A stretch of 64,000 nt of DNA, taken from Brevibacterium iodinum ATCC 49514. Lineage in GTDB: Bacteria > Actinomycetota > Actinomycetes > Actinomycetales > Brevibacteriaceae. The stretch spans positions 110,299 through 174,298 of the forward strand of contig NZ_FXYX01000004.1 of assembly GCF_900169265.1 (NCBI RefSeq), given 5' to 3'. Under the pieces are notes generated by a model. It was not told the DNA's origin. It did not search any database and saw only the letters and a program-made list of their open reading frames with translations. A program made the position numbers and the translations under genes. This document shows, in pieces, positions 52,301 to 60,600 of the stretch (positions are counted from its first letter, which is position 1; each line of letters starts with the position of its first letter).

Positions 52301-53278
52301 ATGAAGCCATTGCCTCCTGTGCAGCCGATCAGCCTCGCCCGACACGGAATCGATCGTGACCATCTGACTCGGGGCCGAGACGGGGATCTCAGCGAGATCT
52401 GGGTCTCCGGAGCCCGGGCCGTCTTCGAACACCGCGGGACTCTGCTCGTCGGCGGCGGCGGCCTCTTCCTGACGGACCGCGAATCGGTGCCGGAGGGGCA
52501 GACAGAGGTCTACCTCGGCTGTGACCCGCAGGGCGCCCGCTATATCGGAGTGTCCTTGGACGACGAGGGGCGCAGTCACCTCGACGCCCGACTGGATGCA
52601 TCGCGTGCACGGGACGCCACTGACTGGCTGACCGCACCGGGGGAGGGCATCGACAGCTCCGAACCAGTCTGGCTGCCCCTGCGTCACCTCGCCGAATCCC
52701 TCGACGATGTGCAGGTGTCCCTGGCCTGCGAGATCGTCGGTCTCGGCAACTGGCATCGCGCGCACCGGTTCTCCCCGCGCACGGGCACCCCGACCGCCCC
52801 GGTCATGGGCGGATGGGTCCGACGTGACCCGGAGACCGGCAGCGAACACTTCCCTCGCACCGATCCTGCCGTCATCGTCGTCATCGTCAACACCGATCGG
52901 GACGGTGTCGAACGTGTCCTGTTGGGCAACAACGCCGCCTGGGAATCCGACCGTTACTCACTCCTGGCCGGATTCGTCGAACCGGGTGAGACCCTCGAGC
53001 ACGCCGTGATCCGCGAGATCTGGGAAGAAGCTCATCTCGAAGTCACCGACCCGCGGTATCTGGGCTCCCAACCGTGGCCGTTTCCCTGTTCGCTCATGCT
53101 CGGCTTCTCGGCCGTCGCTCCCACCCGAGACTTCGCCGCCGACGAGGCGGAGATCGCCTCGCTGCGCTGGTTCACCCGGGCGGAGCTGCGCGCTGCCATT
53201 GCGAACGGCGAGGTGCGCGCTCCATCGACGATCTCAATCGCCGGTCAGCTCCTGTACAGCTGGTTGGACAACGCATGA
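52301..53278 (+). CDS. nudC: NudC-type NAD(H) diphosphatase lacking the zinc-ribbon cysteines, 325 aa
   Basis: The C-terminal NUDIX domain has the box GFVEPGETLEHAVIREIWEE (Gly near the end replaced by His: EEAHLE) and, 17-18 residues downstream, the NudC signature SQPWPFPCS. NudC cleaves NAD(H) and removes NAD caps from RNA. In the middle, where most NudC proteins have a four-cysteine zinc ribbon (FCxxCG...C...C), this one reads HRFSPRTGTPT and VRRDPETGSEHFPRT, with no cysteine left. The start is uncertain between ATG 52301 and GTG 52292. The ATGA overlap with uvrD2 shows translational coupling. Confidence 0.87.
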   Translation: MKPLPPVQPISLARHGIDRDHLTRGRDGDLSEIWVSGARAVFEHRGTLLVGGGGLFLTDRESVPEGQTEVYLGCDPQGARYIGVSLDDEGRSHLDARLDASRARDATDWLTAPGEGIDSSEPVWLPLRHLAESLDDVQVSLACEIVGLGNWHRAHRFSPRTGTPTAPVMGGWVRRDPETGSEHFPRTDPAVIVVIVNTDRDGVERVLLGNNAAWESDRYSLLAGFVEPGETLEHAVIREIWEEAHLEVTDPRYLGSQPWPFPCSLMLGFSAVAPTRDFAADEAEIASLRWFTRAELRAAIANGEVRAPSTISIAGQLLYSWLDNA

Positions 53279-55314
53279 ACGCTTCGGCCACGGCCCTGCT
53301 CGAGGCCTTGGACGAGGAACAGCGCGCCGTCGCCACCCATTTCGACTCACCGGTGATCGTCCTCGCCGGTGCCGGCACCGGTAAGACCCGCGCCATGACG
53401 CACCGGATCGCCTTTGGAATTGCGTCGGATGTGTTCCCTGCCAACCATGTCCTCGCGCTGACATTCACCGCCAAGGCGGCGGGGGAGATGCGCTCACGCC
53501 TGCGCGGACTCGGAGTCCCCGCGGTCCAAGCCCGCACGTTCCACTCCGCAGCGCTGCGTCAGCTGCGATTCTTCTGGGACCGGTTCGCCGAAGGAGACTT
53601 TCCGCGGATCATCGAGAACAAGGCGGGCATCATCGGCTCGGTCATGCAGAGCCTCGGGTTGGAGACCAGTCGGGAACTGACCAGAGACGTCGCGTCGGAG
53701 ATCGAGTTCGCGGCGTCGTCCCTGCTCGGCGTCGACGACTATGCGACGAAGGCAGCGGCCCGGGACCTCCCCGGTCAGCTGAGCGTCGACGATATGGTGC
53801 GGATCTTCGAAGCCTACGGGGAGGCGAAGACACGGGGACGGCTGCTCGATTTCGATGATGTGCTCCTCGTGCTCTCGGGTGTTCTGGCCGAGTATCCGGC
53901 GATCGCAGCCGAGATCCGCGAACAGTACAGGCACTTCGTCGTCGACGAATTCCAAGACGTCTCGCCGCTCCAATACGATGTTCTCTCCCGGTGGCTGGGC
54001 CCCCGTGACAATCTCTGCGTCGTCGGCGATCCCGCTCAGACCATCTATACCTTCGCGGGAGCCGATGCGAGCCTGCTCGGTTCGCTCAGCACGTCGATGC
54101 CCGAGGCCAGAACGATCCGCCTGGTGCGCAACTACCGGTCGTCCCAGGCCATCGTGTCCACCGCGAACAATCTGCTGCGACACACCTCTCGGACCGCGCT
54201 GACCTTGCGGACCGACAACCCGATTGGCCGCCAGCCGCGCATGGTGGAGTATCCGACCGACGAGGCCGAGGCCACCGGGGTCGTCCAGGCTATCTCGGCA
54301 GAGATCCAGGCCGGACGTCGTCCGCGCAACATCGCAGTTCTCTTCCGCACGAACGGACAGAGCCCCTCCTACGAACAGGCATTGGCCGCAGCCGGGATTC
54401 CCTATGTGCTGCGCGGCGGAGAGCGCTTCTTCGCGCGGAAAGAGGTCAAGGAGGCCGTTCTCATGCTCAAGGCCGCACGCGCGACCTCGAGCGGACAGCG
54501 TCTGACCGAAGCCGTGACAGAGGTTCTCGCCTCTCTCGGATTCACCCGAGAGCCGCCGGCCGCCGGGGCCGGCAGACAGCGTTGGGAATCGCTCAAAGCC
54601 CTCGTCGACCTCGCCGAGGAGCATCAGCACGGTCAGGAACTCCCTGTGCCGATGGAGGTCTTCCTCAGCGACCTATCGGATCGTGCCGAGCACCAGTTCG
54701 CCCCGGACATCGAAGGCGTCACTCTGGCGTCGTTCCACGCAGCGAAAGGCCTGGAATGGGACAGCGTGCACCTGGTGGGTCTCAGCGAAGGTCTGCTGCC
54801 CATCAGCTATGCCCAGACGCCTCGAGCCATCGCTGAGGAACGCCGCCTGTTCTACGTGGCGCTGACGCGTGCAGGCACGGACCTGCGGATGAGCTGGTCG
54901 CTGGCCCGGTTCGACTCCAAACAGAAACCGAGAAGGTCGTCACGCTTCCTCGCTGAACTCGGTCAGTCCGGACCGACGATGGGAGATGGCCGCACAGCGT
55001 CGAACTCTGCGGCGCTCAACCGCTGCCGCGGCTGCGGGAGGGCATTGGTCTCGCACATCGACCGTGCAGTCGGACGATGTGCGGACTGTCCTGCCGACAT
55101 CGATCTCGAACTGCTGGACCGTCTGCGCCGCTGGCGGGTGCGCATCGGAATGGAGCAGGGACTGCCGCCGTATCTCGTGCTCACGGACACCTCGCTCTCA
55201 GTCATCGCGGAGGTCCGTCCCCGCACCCTCGACGAACTTGCGCGGGTCCCCGGAATCGGTGCGACGAAGCTCGAACTCTACGGAACTCACCTACTGGGTC
55301 TGCTCGGCGACTGA
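53275..55314 (+). CDS. uvrD2: ATP-dependent DNA helicase UvrD2, 679 aa
   Basis: A superfamily 1A helicase with Walker A LAGAGTGKTRAM, TFTAKAAGEM (Ia), VVDEFQDVS (II), GDPAQTIYTFAGA (III), VRNYRSSQ (IV), LASFHAAKGLEWD (V) and LFYVALTRA (VI). The C-terminus carries the UvrD2-specific tetracysteine CRGCG...CADC followed by an HRDC domain (YLVLTDTSLSVIAEVRPRTL to GIGATKLELYG). It is a 3'-5' DNA helicase, essential in mycobacteria as far as I recall. It starts in the nudC stop (ATGA) and overlaps the convergent next gene by 24 nt. Confidence 0.93.
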   Translation: MNASATALLEALDEEQRAVATHFDSPVIVLAGAGTGKTRAMTHRIAFGIASDVFPANHVLALTFTAKAAGEMRSRLRGLGVPAVQARTFHSAALRQLRFFWDRFAEGDFPRIIENKAGIIGSVMQSLGLETSRELTRDVASEIEFAASSLLGVDDYATKAAARDLPGQLSVDDMVRIFEAYGEAKTRGRLLDFDDVLLVLSGVLAEYPAIAAEIREQYRHFVVDEFQDVSPLQYDVLSRWLGPRDNLCVVGDPAQTIYTFAGADASLLGSLSTSMPEARTIRLVRNYRSSQAIVSTANNLLRHTSRTALTLRTDNPIGRQPRMVEYPTDEAEATGVVQAISAEIQAGRRPRNIAVLFRTNGQSPSYEQALAAAGIPYVLRGGERFFARKEVKEAVLMLKAARATSSGQRLTEAVTEVLASLGFTREPPAAGAGRQRWESLKALVDLAEEHQHGQELPVPMEVFLSDLSDRAEHQFAPDIEGVTLASFHAAKGLEWDSVHLVGLSEGLLPISYAQTPRAIAEERRLFYVALTRAGTDLRMSWSLARFDSKQKPRRSSRFLAELGQSGPTMGDGRTASNSAALNRCRGCGRALVSHIDRAVGRCADCPADIDLELLDRLRRWRVRIGMEQGLPPYLVLTDTSLSVIAEVRPRTLDELARVPGIGATKLELYGTHLLGLLGD

Positions 55315-56193
55315 CCCGAAATCCGGGATCGGCGTGCGACACTGGCAGCGATCGTGGAAGGTCATTCCGCTATCCGTGACCTCGCCGGCATCCAAGGTGA
55401 CCACGCGTCGGATCGGTGGTGTTTCGGTACGCAGCAGCGCCTGACGAAGCATCTGAACAACATGCGCCGAACCGAGGAAGCGTGCGGCGGGATCGCTCAG
55501 GCTCTCACGCTCCGGCAGGGCACGCAGACGCGGATGCTGATCGAGCCAACCGGCATCGCTGTCCTTCCGATGCAGGCAGGAACACACAGAGCACGGTGTC
55601 GAACCGGGCCGGATGAGTCCCGTGATCTCCACAGACTGCTCACCGAGGACGACCTGACAGTGGTCGACTTCGCGATCACTGAGCCACATGGCGGAATTGA
55701 GATCCGGAACCAGGTGAGAACTCGTGACCACTACCGGTGAAGCCATGAGATCGAGCTCCTCGACACGGCGAGCCGCGGCGACGGCGAATCCGAGAGCCGC
55801 CAGTTGCCCTTCGACATGGGAGCGCAAAGGACCCGTGACCAGCACAGGCCGGGACCCGAGGACCTGGGAGACCCGATCCGGCGACCGATTGAATATGCGC
55901 GCCGCGGCGAAAACCGGGGACCCCTTCGGCACGGCGCCGCCGTCCGCGTCGGCCGGAATGAGGACACCCGCCTCGCCGAGGAGGGTGATGAGGGAGCTCG
56001 CCCTGCTGAGGTCGACCCCGAGTTCCTGAGCGCGTGAATAGAACTGAGCCGAGCCGATCCCGAGACGGAGATCTTCGATGAGACTGGCGTCACCGAGCAG
56101 CAGCCCATCGATGAGCACAGGGTCATCCGCGCCGAACTGGATGCACGAGGGCGAACGCCATGTGATGGGAACACTCGGAAAGATTCTGAACAT
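55291..56193 (-). CDS. ThiF/TOMM-leader-binding-like protein (Rv3196-like), 300 aa
   Basis: An E1/ThiF-like fold protein of the group annotated in actinobacteria as TOMM precursor leader-peptide-binding or cyclodehydratase-like. The key stretch is PCSVCSCLHRKDSDAGWLDQ, matching the CxxCxxxHRxDxDxxWP signature, and a terminal HDRCQC could complete a zinc site. No YcaO, dehydrogenase or precursor peptide is visible nearby, so a RiPP role cannot be claimed. Start ATG 56193 has AAGGGG upstream. The 3' end overlaps uvrD2 by 24 nt on the opposite strand. Confidence 0.65.
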   Translation of the reverse strand: MFRIFPSVPITWRSPSCIQFGADDPVLIDGLLLGDASLIEDLRLGIGSAQFYSRAQELGVDLSRASSLITLLGEAGVLIPADADGGAVPKGSPVFAAARIFNRSPDRVSQVLGSRPVLVTGPLRSHVEGQLAALGFAVAAARRVEELDLMASPVVVTSSHLVPDLNSAMWLSDREVDHCQVVLGEQSVEITGLIRPGSTPCSVCSCLHRKDSDAGWLDQHPRLRALPERESLSDPAARFLGSAHVVQMLRQALLRTETPPIRRVVTLDAGEVTDSGMTFHDRCQCRTPIPDFGSVAEQTQ

Positions 56194-56272
56194 CTCGGCC
56201 CCTTCGCCTCGCCATCGTGGAGACTTCCACAGTAGTGAACGAGAGACAGAATGGCCACGGCAGGAGAGAAGC

Positions 56273-56622
56273 TGTGGACAACCCTGTGGAAAAACGGCTG
56301 AGGACAGACCGGAAACTCGTCCCGGCATGCCCTCAGCCGCATAGTGCCCCAGGCGCTCGCGAGGACTCGTGCGGCTTCCCCTTCCGCACGCATCCTCGGG
56401 TTTTCCGGGGTCAAGCATAGAACTTATTCCGCAAAAGCCTCCGCGTCAATGCACCGTCATGCACAGACACGTCAACAGCCTGTGGATAACCTGTGGGAAT
56501 CGCCGTGGAGTCTGTGGAGGAAAGGTGCCTTGAGTGACGGTGTGGCTGTTGATAAACATGCTCCCGGGTCGGATCAGCTCCCGTTCCGCGGGGACTGCGA
56601 TCACCGAGGCGGCTGTGGACGG
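56273..56622 (+). repeat. Cluster of DnaA-box-like nonamers in a gene-free gap
   Basis: In the 569-nt gap between the ThiF-like and YgjP-like genes, same-orientation words occur at 56273 (TGTGGACAA), 56285 (TGTGGAAAA), 56481 (TGTGGATAA), 56492 (TGTGGGAAT), 56513 (TGTGGAGGA), 56547 (TGTTGATAA) and 56614 (TGTGGACGG). The first and third are perfect DnaA boxes (complements of TTGTCCACA and TTATCCACA). No gene, including whiB7 which mycobacteria have hereabouts, could be found. Confidence 0.6.
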
Positions 56623-56750
56623 GGGATCTGCCCTCAAAATTTCGGCAGACTCAGCAAACTCACAAACTCTGAAGGCTGTCCGTCTTCAGAGCCGCTTCAG
56701 GGACGCCGCCACGCTTCCATTGACACTGTCACCGCGTCAGTGCGGTTTCC

Positions 56751-56756
56751 TATGAT
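56751..56756 (+). promoter_or_regulatory. Leaderless -10 element of the YgjP-like gene
   Basis: TATGAT, GGTTCG spacer (6 nt), GTG 56763. A TTGACA at 56720-56725 is too far (25 nt) to be its -35. Confidence 0.5.
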
Positions 56757-56762
56757 GGTTCG

Positions 56763-57314
56763 GTGAGCAGAGCACAGCGGTGGAATGAAGAAGAGGTGCT
56801 GCGGGCGATCGCCCGGGGCGAGATAGAAGTGCGTCGATCGGCGCGGCGGAAGAAGACGGTCGCCGTGTCGAAGGAAGTCGAGACCTACGTGCTGCGCACT
56901 CCCGTTCGGTACAGCGTGGAGCGCAACATCCGTTCGCTGACGGATCTGTTCAATCGCCTCTCCGCGCGTGATCATTCGTCGGATGCCGACCTCGCCGAGC
57001 TGGCTGAGGAGATGAGCAGTCGCTTCTTCGGCGGCAGGCTGCGACCGACGTCGATCCGTTGGGTGACGAACCAGAATGTCAGCAGATGGGCGTCAACCAC
57101 GACGTCGACGGGTGACATCCGCGTTTCTCATCGCCTGCGGGCCGTGCCGCGCTGGGTGCTGGAGACGGTCGTCGTCCATGAACTCGTCCATCTCCAGATC
57201 GGTCCGCACTCGAAGGAATTCCATGCATTGGCCGATCGCCATCCGCGGCAGTCCGACGCAAAACTCTACCTCGAAGGATTCAGCGACGGGGAGCGATTCA
57301 GGCGCGGGAGCTGA
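56763..57314 (+). CDS. YgjP-like zinc metalloprotease, 183 aa
   Basis: The zincin motif VVHELVHLQIGPHSKEFH gives HExxH plus the third histidine, in the arrangement of the YgjP/WLM-type (DUF45) metallopeptidase family. The strand TSIRWVTNQNVSRWASTT before it is also typical (the R-x-x-R-W-G segment of that family). It is a small soluble cytoplasmic protein with unknown substrate. The GTG start is leaderless by the promoter upstream. It overlaps the convergent NUDIX gene by 17 nt. Confidence 0.83.
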   Translation: MSRAQRWNEEEVLRAIARGEIEVRRSARRKKTVAVSKEVETYVLRTPVRYSVERNIRSLTDLFNRLSARDHSSDADLAELAEEMSSRFFGGRLRPTSIRWVTNQNVSRWASTTTSTGDIRVSHRLRAVPRWVLETVVVHELVHLQIGPHSKEFHALADRHPRQSDAKLYLEGFSDGERFRRGS

Positions 57315-57852
57315 GCGCTGACACAGCGGAGCGAAATAGGCCCGGCAGCCGGTCCGGCAGGTCGGGCATGAGGTCATCGGGCAGTCGGTCCAGAGGAAAC
57401 CATGCGACGTCGAAGGACTCGTCCGAAACATTCGGCGAATCGTCAGTCGAAGCCTGGGCTGCGAACACGACGTCGAAGTGTCGGGTGCAGGTCCCGAATG
57501 CGGCCGAGAGGTCATGCACATGCAAGTCGATGGGATCTGCAGTGACTCGCGTGAGCGGGCGCAGACCGCTTTCCTCTTCGGCCTCTCTGCGAGCGGCATC
57601 ATGGAGCGAGGCGTCGGCAGATTCGAGGTGTCCGCCGAACTGACCCCACAGGCCGGCCTTCCGGTGGTGGTTGAGGAGAACGGCCTCGGTGACCGGATCG
57701 ATGACCAGACAGCTGGCTGTGAGGTGGTGCTCACCCCCGGAGCGGTGCAGGGAATCGACGCCCTGCCGGTTGAAGAGCTCCGCGAAGGATTCGGAGAATG
57801 AGTTCCGCGGTCCGCGCTCGACTTCCTGCCGGGCGGTTTCGAGATCGATCAT
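57298..57852 (-). CDS. NUDIX hydrolase, 184 aa
   Basis: The NUDIX fold is recognisable from GLWGQFGGHLESADASLHDA leading into RREAEEESGL. The box is slightly irregular, with Asp where the first Glu is usual and one extra residue before RE. It hydrolyses a nucleoside diphosphate linked to some moiety; the substrate is unknown. It begins immediately after the stop of the DUF2342 gene (no gap) and is its co-transcribed partner. It converges with, and overlaps, the YgjP-like gene. Confidence 0.85.
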   Translation of the reverse strand: MIDLETARQEVERGPRNSFSESFAELFNRQGVDSLHRSGGEHHLTASCLVIDPVTEAVLLNHHRKAGLWGQFGGHLESADASLHDAARREAEEESGLRPLTRVTADPIDLHVHDLSAAFGTCTRHFDVVFAAQASTDDSPNVSDESFDVAWFPLDRLPDDLMPDLPDRLPGLFRSAVSALSSRA

Positions 57853-59289
57853 TCAGCGATCGTCGCGATCGTCCGAGCTGTCGTCGTCGGGGCTGCTGTC
57901 GTCGGTCGGCGCAGTGTCGTTGCGATCCGTTTCCTCGGATTCTGATTTCGCTTCGCTGCCGCCGGCTCCCTCGAGGCCCTCGGCGAGGATGCGTGACAGG
58001 GCCTCATCGATGCTCGATTCATTGGTCCATTCGGCCTGACGTCGCTCGGAATAGCCCAGCGGGTCGTCCAGGTCCTGCGTGGTCGGCAGCAGATCCGGAT
58101 GGGAGAACACGCGATCGCGGGCTTCGGCGCCGCCCTGCGTCTCGAGGTACGCGAAGAGCGCGGCAGCATCTCGGAGACGGCGGGGGTTGAACTCGAGGCC
58201 CACGAGGGTTGAGAAGGTCTTCTCCGCCGGTCCCGCGGTTGCCCGCCGACGGCGAAGTGCTTCGCGGATCTGATCGCGACCGGGCAGATGCTTGCACGCC
58301 TCATAGACGACAACGTCGACCCACCCGGCGATGACGGCGAGGAGGTTCTCCAATGACGTCAGCGCCTTCTTCTGATCGTCGGTCGTCGGCGGGTTGAACA
58401 GTCCCTGGCGGATATTGTCGCTGAGGTCGGAGATGTTCGACGGATCGATGTTCGATGCCATGTCCTCGATCTGCGAGGTGTCGACCTTCAGCCCCTGCGC
58501 ATAACGAGTCAGGGCAGTCTCGACCTGGGCGCTCAGCCACGGGGCGCGCTCGAACAGAGCGAGGTGGGCGAGCTCCTGAGCCGCGAGGTAGATGCGGACC
58601 TCGGAGACTTCGACGTCGATCTCGGAAGCGAACGTCTCGACGTTCTTCTCGATGACCACGGCAGTGTCATGGGGGAGCAGCGGGAGTCCCACCTCGGTGC
58701 CGGTGAGGACGCTTTCGGACAGCGCGCCGACGGCCTGTCCGATCTGCATGGCGAACATCGAATCGCTCATCGATCCGAACATCGATGATGCCCCTGCGAG
58801 AATGCCCTTCATCTCGGCCGGGACCTGGGACTCGAGCGTGTCCGTCAGGGCCGAGGACATGTTCTCCTTGATGGGGAGCACGAACTTCTGCCAGCCGGGC
58901 ATCGTCTCCTTGACCCAGTCGGCTCGGCGCAGCGGACGGGCGGAGCGGTTGGCGACCGAGAGTTCGGTGGCCTCGGCGAGCCAGAGCTCCGCCAGACGGA
59001 ACGCATCGGTCGTCGCCCGCTCGGCGTCCTCGGACACAGAGGGGTCGGGAGTCGGAACCGCCTTCTGAGCGATCGACACTGCCTGGGCCTGCGAATCGGC
59101 ACCCTGTCCGAAGAGCCCCTGCATCTGATTCATAATCGTGGACATCATCGCCGGATCGATCGAGAAGCCCTGCGGCATGCCCGAACTGGTCTTGTCGTCT
59201 CCCTGACCGGATCCGGGACCATTCGCACCGAAGAGCATTCCGAAGATCTGCTCGAACGGATTCTGCTCGTTGTTGTTGTCATCGGTCAT
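57853..59289 (-). CDS. Zinc-dependent metalloprotease-like protein (DUF2342), 478 aa
   Basis: A mostly helical protein of the actinobacterial DUF2342/zincin-like family. The Gly/Met-rich start (EQIFGMLFGANGPG) and IYLAAQELAHLALFERAPWL, with the family's ELAHL-type segment instead of a standard HExxH, are characteristic. The C-terminal 45 residues are highly acidic (Asp/Ser/Glu). No catalytic activity is established from sequence. It corresponds in position to Rv3195, next to the PDZ protease gene (from memory). The start at 59289 has GGGGG about 11 nt upstream, weak support. Confidence 0.82.
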   Translation of the reverse strand: MTDDNNNEQNPFEQIFGMLFGANGPGSGQGDDKTSSGMPQGFSIDPAMMSTIMNQMQGLFGQGADSQAQAVSIAQKAVPTPDPSVSEDAERATTDAFRLAELWLAEATELSVANRSARPLRRADWVKETMPGWQKFVLPIKENMSSALTDTLESQVPAEMKGILAGASSMFGSMSDSMFAMQIGQAVGALSESVLTGTEVGLPLLPHDTAVVIEKNVETFASEIDVEVSEVRIYLAAQELAHLALFERAPWLSAQVETALTRYAQGLKVDTSQIEDMASNIDPSNISDLSDNIRQGLFNPPTTDDQKKALTSLENLLAVIAGWVDVVVYEACKHLPGRDQIREALRRRRATAGPAEKTFSTLVGLEFNPRRLRDAAALFAYLETQGGAEARDRVFSHPDLLPTTQDLDDPLGYSERRQAEWTNESSIDEALSRILAEGLEGAGGSEAKSESEETDRNDTAPTDDSSPDDDSSDDRDDR

Positions 59290-59426
59290 TGTTCTACAGC
59301 CCCCAAGAATCGGTTTGACATCAACGTTAACGGTTCCGAATGTGCGAAGCTTCCCAATTCCGGGAGGTTTCGCAGGATGTTCGCACCGGGCGAAAGGAGT
59401 CTGTGAAACGGACGCTGAGGTTTCAA

Positions 59427-59432
59427 CTAGAC
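59427..59432 (+). promoter_or_regulatory. Candidate -10 (TAGACT) of the PDZ-protease gene
   Basis: TAGACT, 28 nt before the ATG, which also has AAAGGA as ribosome binding site. A short-leader promoter of the same hexamer class. Confidence 0.5.
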
Positions 59433-59460
59433 TGGTGGGGCGGTGCAGCGAAAGGATTAC

Positions 59461-60600
59461 ATGACAGAGAATGCCCCTCGGGCCGTGCCGGCGTCATCGG
59501 CACCGACACGCGGCACCAAACGACGTCGGACTCCACGTCTGGCCACGACCTCGGGCGTTCTCACCTACGTCTTCATCGCGCTGGCCGTGCTTCTGCCGGT
59601 TCCGTACATGCTTCAGCTGCCGGGACCGGTTTTCAACACCCTCGGCGACTACCAGGGCGACCCCATGATCAGCGTCTCCGGAGCCAAGACCTATCCGACT
59701 GCAGGCCGCATCGACATGCTCACCGTCGCCGTCAGCGGCGGACCCGGTCGCGACATCTTTGCCTCTCAGGCACTCGGCGCCCTCATCAACGGCGAACAGA
59801 CCGTCGTCCCCACGGAGGCGTACTACCCGCTGGACACCACTCGCGAGGACGTGACCGAATCGAATGCGGTCGAGATGTCCTCGAGCCAGGATGTCGCCAT
59901 CGCCGCCGCCATGGGCCAGATGGACAAGTCGTACTCCGTGCATCTGTCGGTCGATGACGTCGTCGCCGACGCTCCGGCTCAGGGCAAGCTGCGCAAGGGA
60001 GACCGACTCATGTCGGTCAACGGCAAGAAGCTCGATTCCGATCCCCAGGCCGCGCAGATCATGAGCAGGACAGTCCAGGGGACGGACTCCGTCGAGCTCG
60101 GCATCGAACGCAACGGGAAATCGAAGACGATCTCCCTGACTCCCGCGAAGGTCGACGACCGCAAGGCAATCGGCATCACGATGAAGCAGGACTTCGAGTT
60201 CCCCGTCGACGTGAAGTTCAACGTCGACGGCGTCGGCGGTCCCTCAGCCGGGACGATGTTCGCTCTGGCCATCATCGATGAACTCACTCCCGGTGCGATG
60301 ACAGGCGGCAAGCATGTGGCGGGCACGGGAGAGATCACCCCTGACGGAACGGTCGGCCCGATCGGCGGTGCTCGCCAGAAAGTGGCCGCCGCCACCGAGA
60401 AGGGAGCGACGCTGTTCCTCTCGCCCGCCGACAACTGTGCGGAGGTCATGGCCGCCGCAGACCAATCCAAGATCACGGTGGCGCGCATCGACACGCTCGA
60501 TGACGCGCAGACCACCGTGGAGCAATACGCCGCCGGCAACACTTCGGACCTGCCGAAATGTCCCGCCGATGGTGCCGACAACAATGAGAAAGGGCAGTAG
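59461..60600 (+). CDS. Membrane-anchored PDZ / Lon-type serine protease, 379 aa
   Basis: One membrane helix (VLTYVFIALAVLLPVPYMLQ, about 33-52), an extracytoplasmic part with a PDZ-like domain (LSVDDVVADAPAQGKLRKGD), and a Lon-type proteolytic domain with the nucleophile in GGPSAGTMFAL and the catalytic lysine in GGARQKVAAA. This is the YlbL/SdrC-type PDZ-S16 protease family of Gram-positives. It is likely a quality-control or regulatory protease at the cell surface. Its stop shares one base with the next GTG (TAGTG), so it is coupled with the UPF0182 gene, an arrangement conserved in mycobacteria (Rv3194c-Rv3193c, from memory). Confidence 0.9.
   Translation: MTENAPRAVPASSAPTRGTKRRRTPRLATTSGVLTYVFIALAVLLPVPYMLQLPGPVFNTLGDYQGDPMISVSGAKTYPTAGRIDMLTVAVSGGPGRDIFASQALGALINGEQTVVPTEAYYPLDTTREDVTESNAVEMSSSQDVAIAAAMGQMDKSYSVHLSVDDVVADAPAQGKLRKGDRLMSVNGKKLDSDPQAAQIMSRTVQGTDSVELGIERNGKSKTISLTPAKVDDRKAIGITMKQDFEFPVDVKFNVDGVGGPSAGTMFALAIIDELTPGAMTGGKHVAGTGEITPDGTVGPIGGARQKVAAATEKGATLFLSPADNCAEVMAAADQSKITVARIDTLDDAQTTVEQYAAGNTSDLPKCPADGADNNEKGQ

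Noticed and set aside
56273..56622. Chromosomal replication origin
   Set aside because: DnaA-box-like words are present, but there is no dnaA, dnaN, recF, rpmH or similar gene nearby and no clear AT-rich unwinding element.
56194..56762. whiB7 or another WhiB-family gene in the gap
   Set aside because: No frame shows the four-cysteine WhiB pattern or the GVWGG turn.
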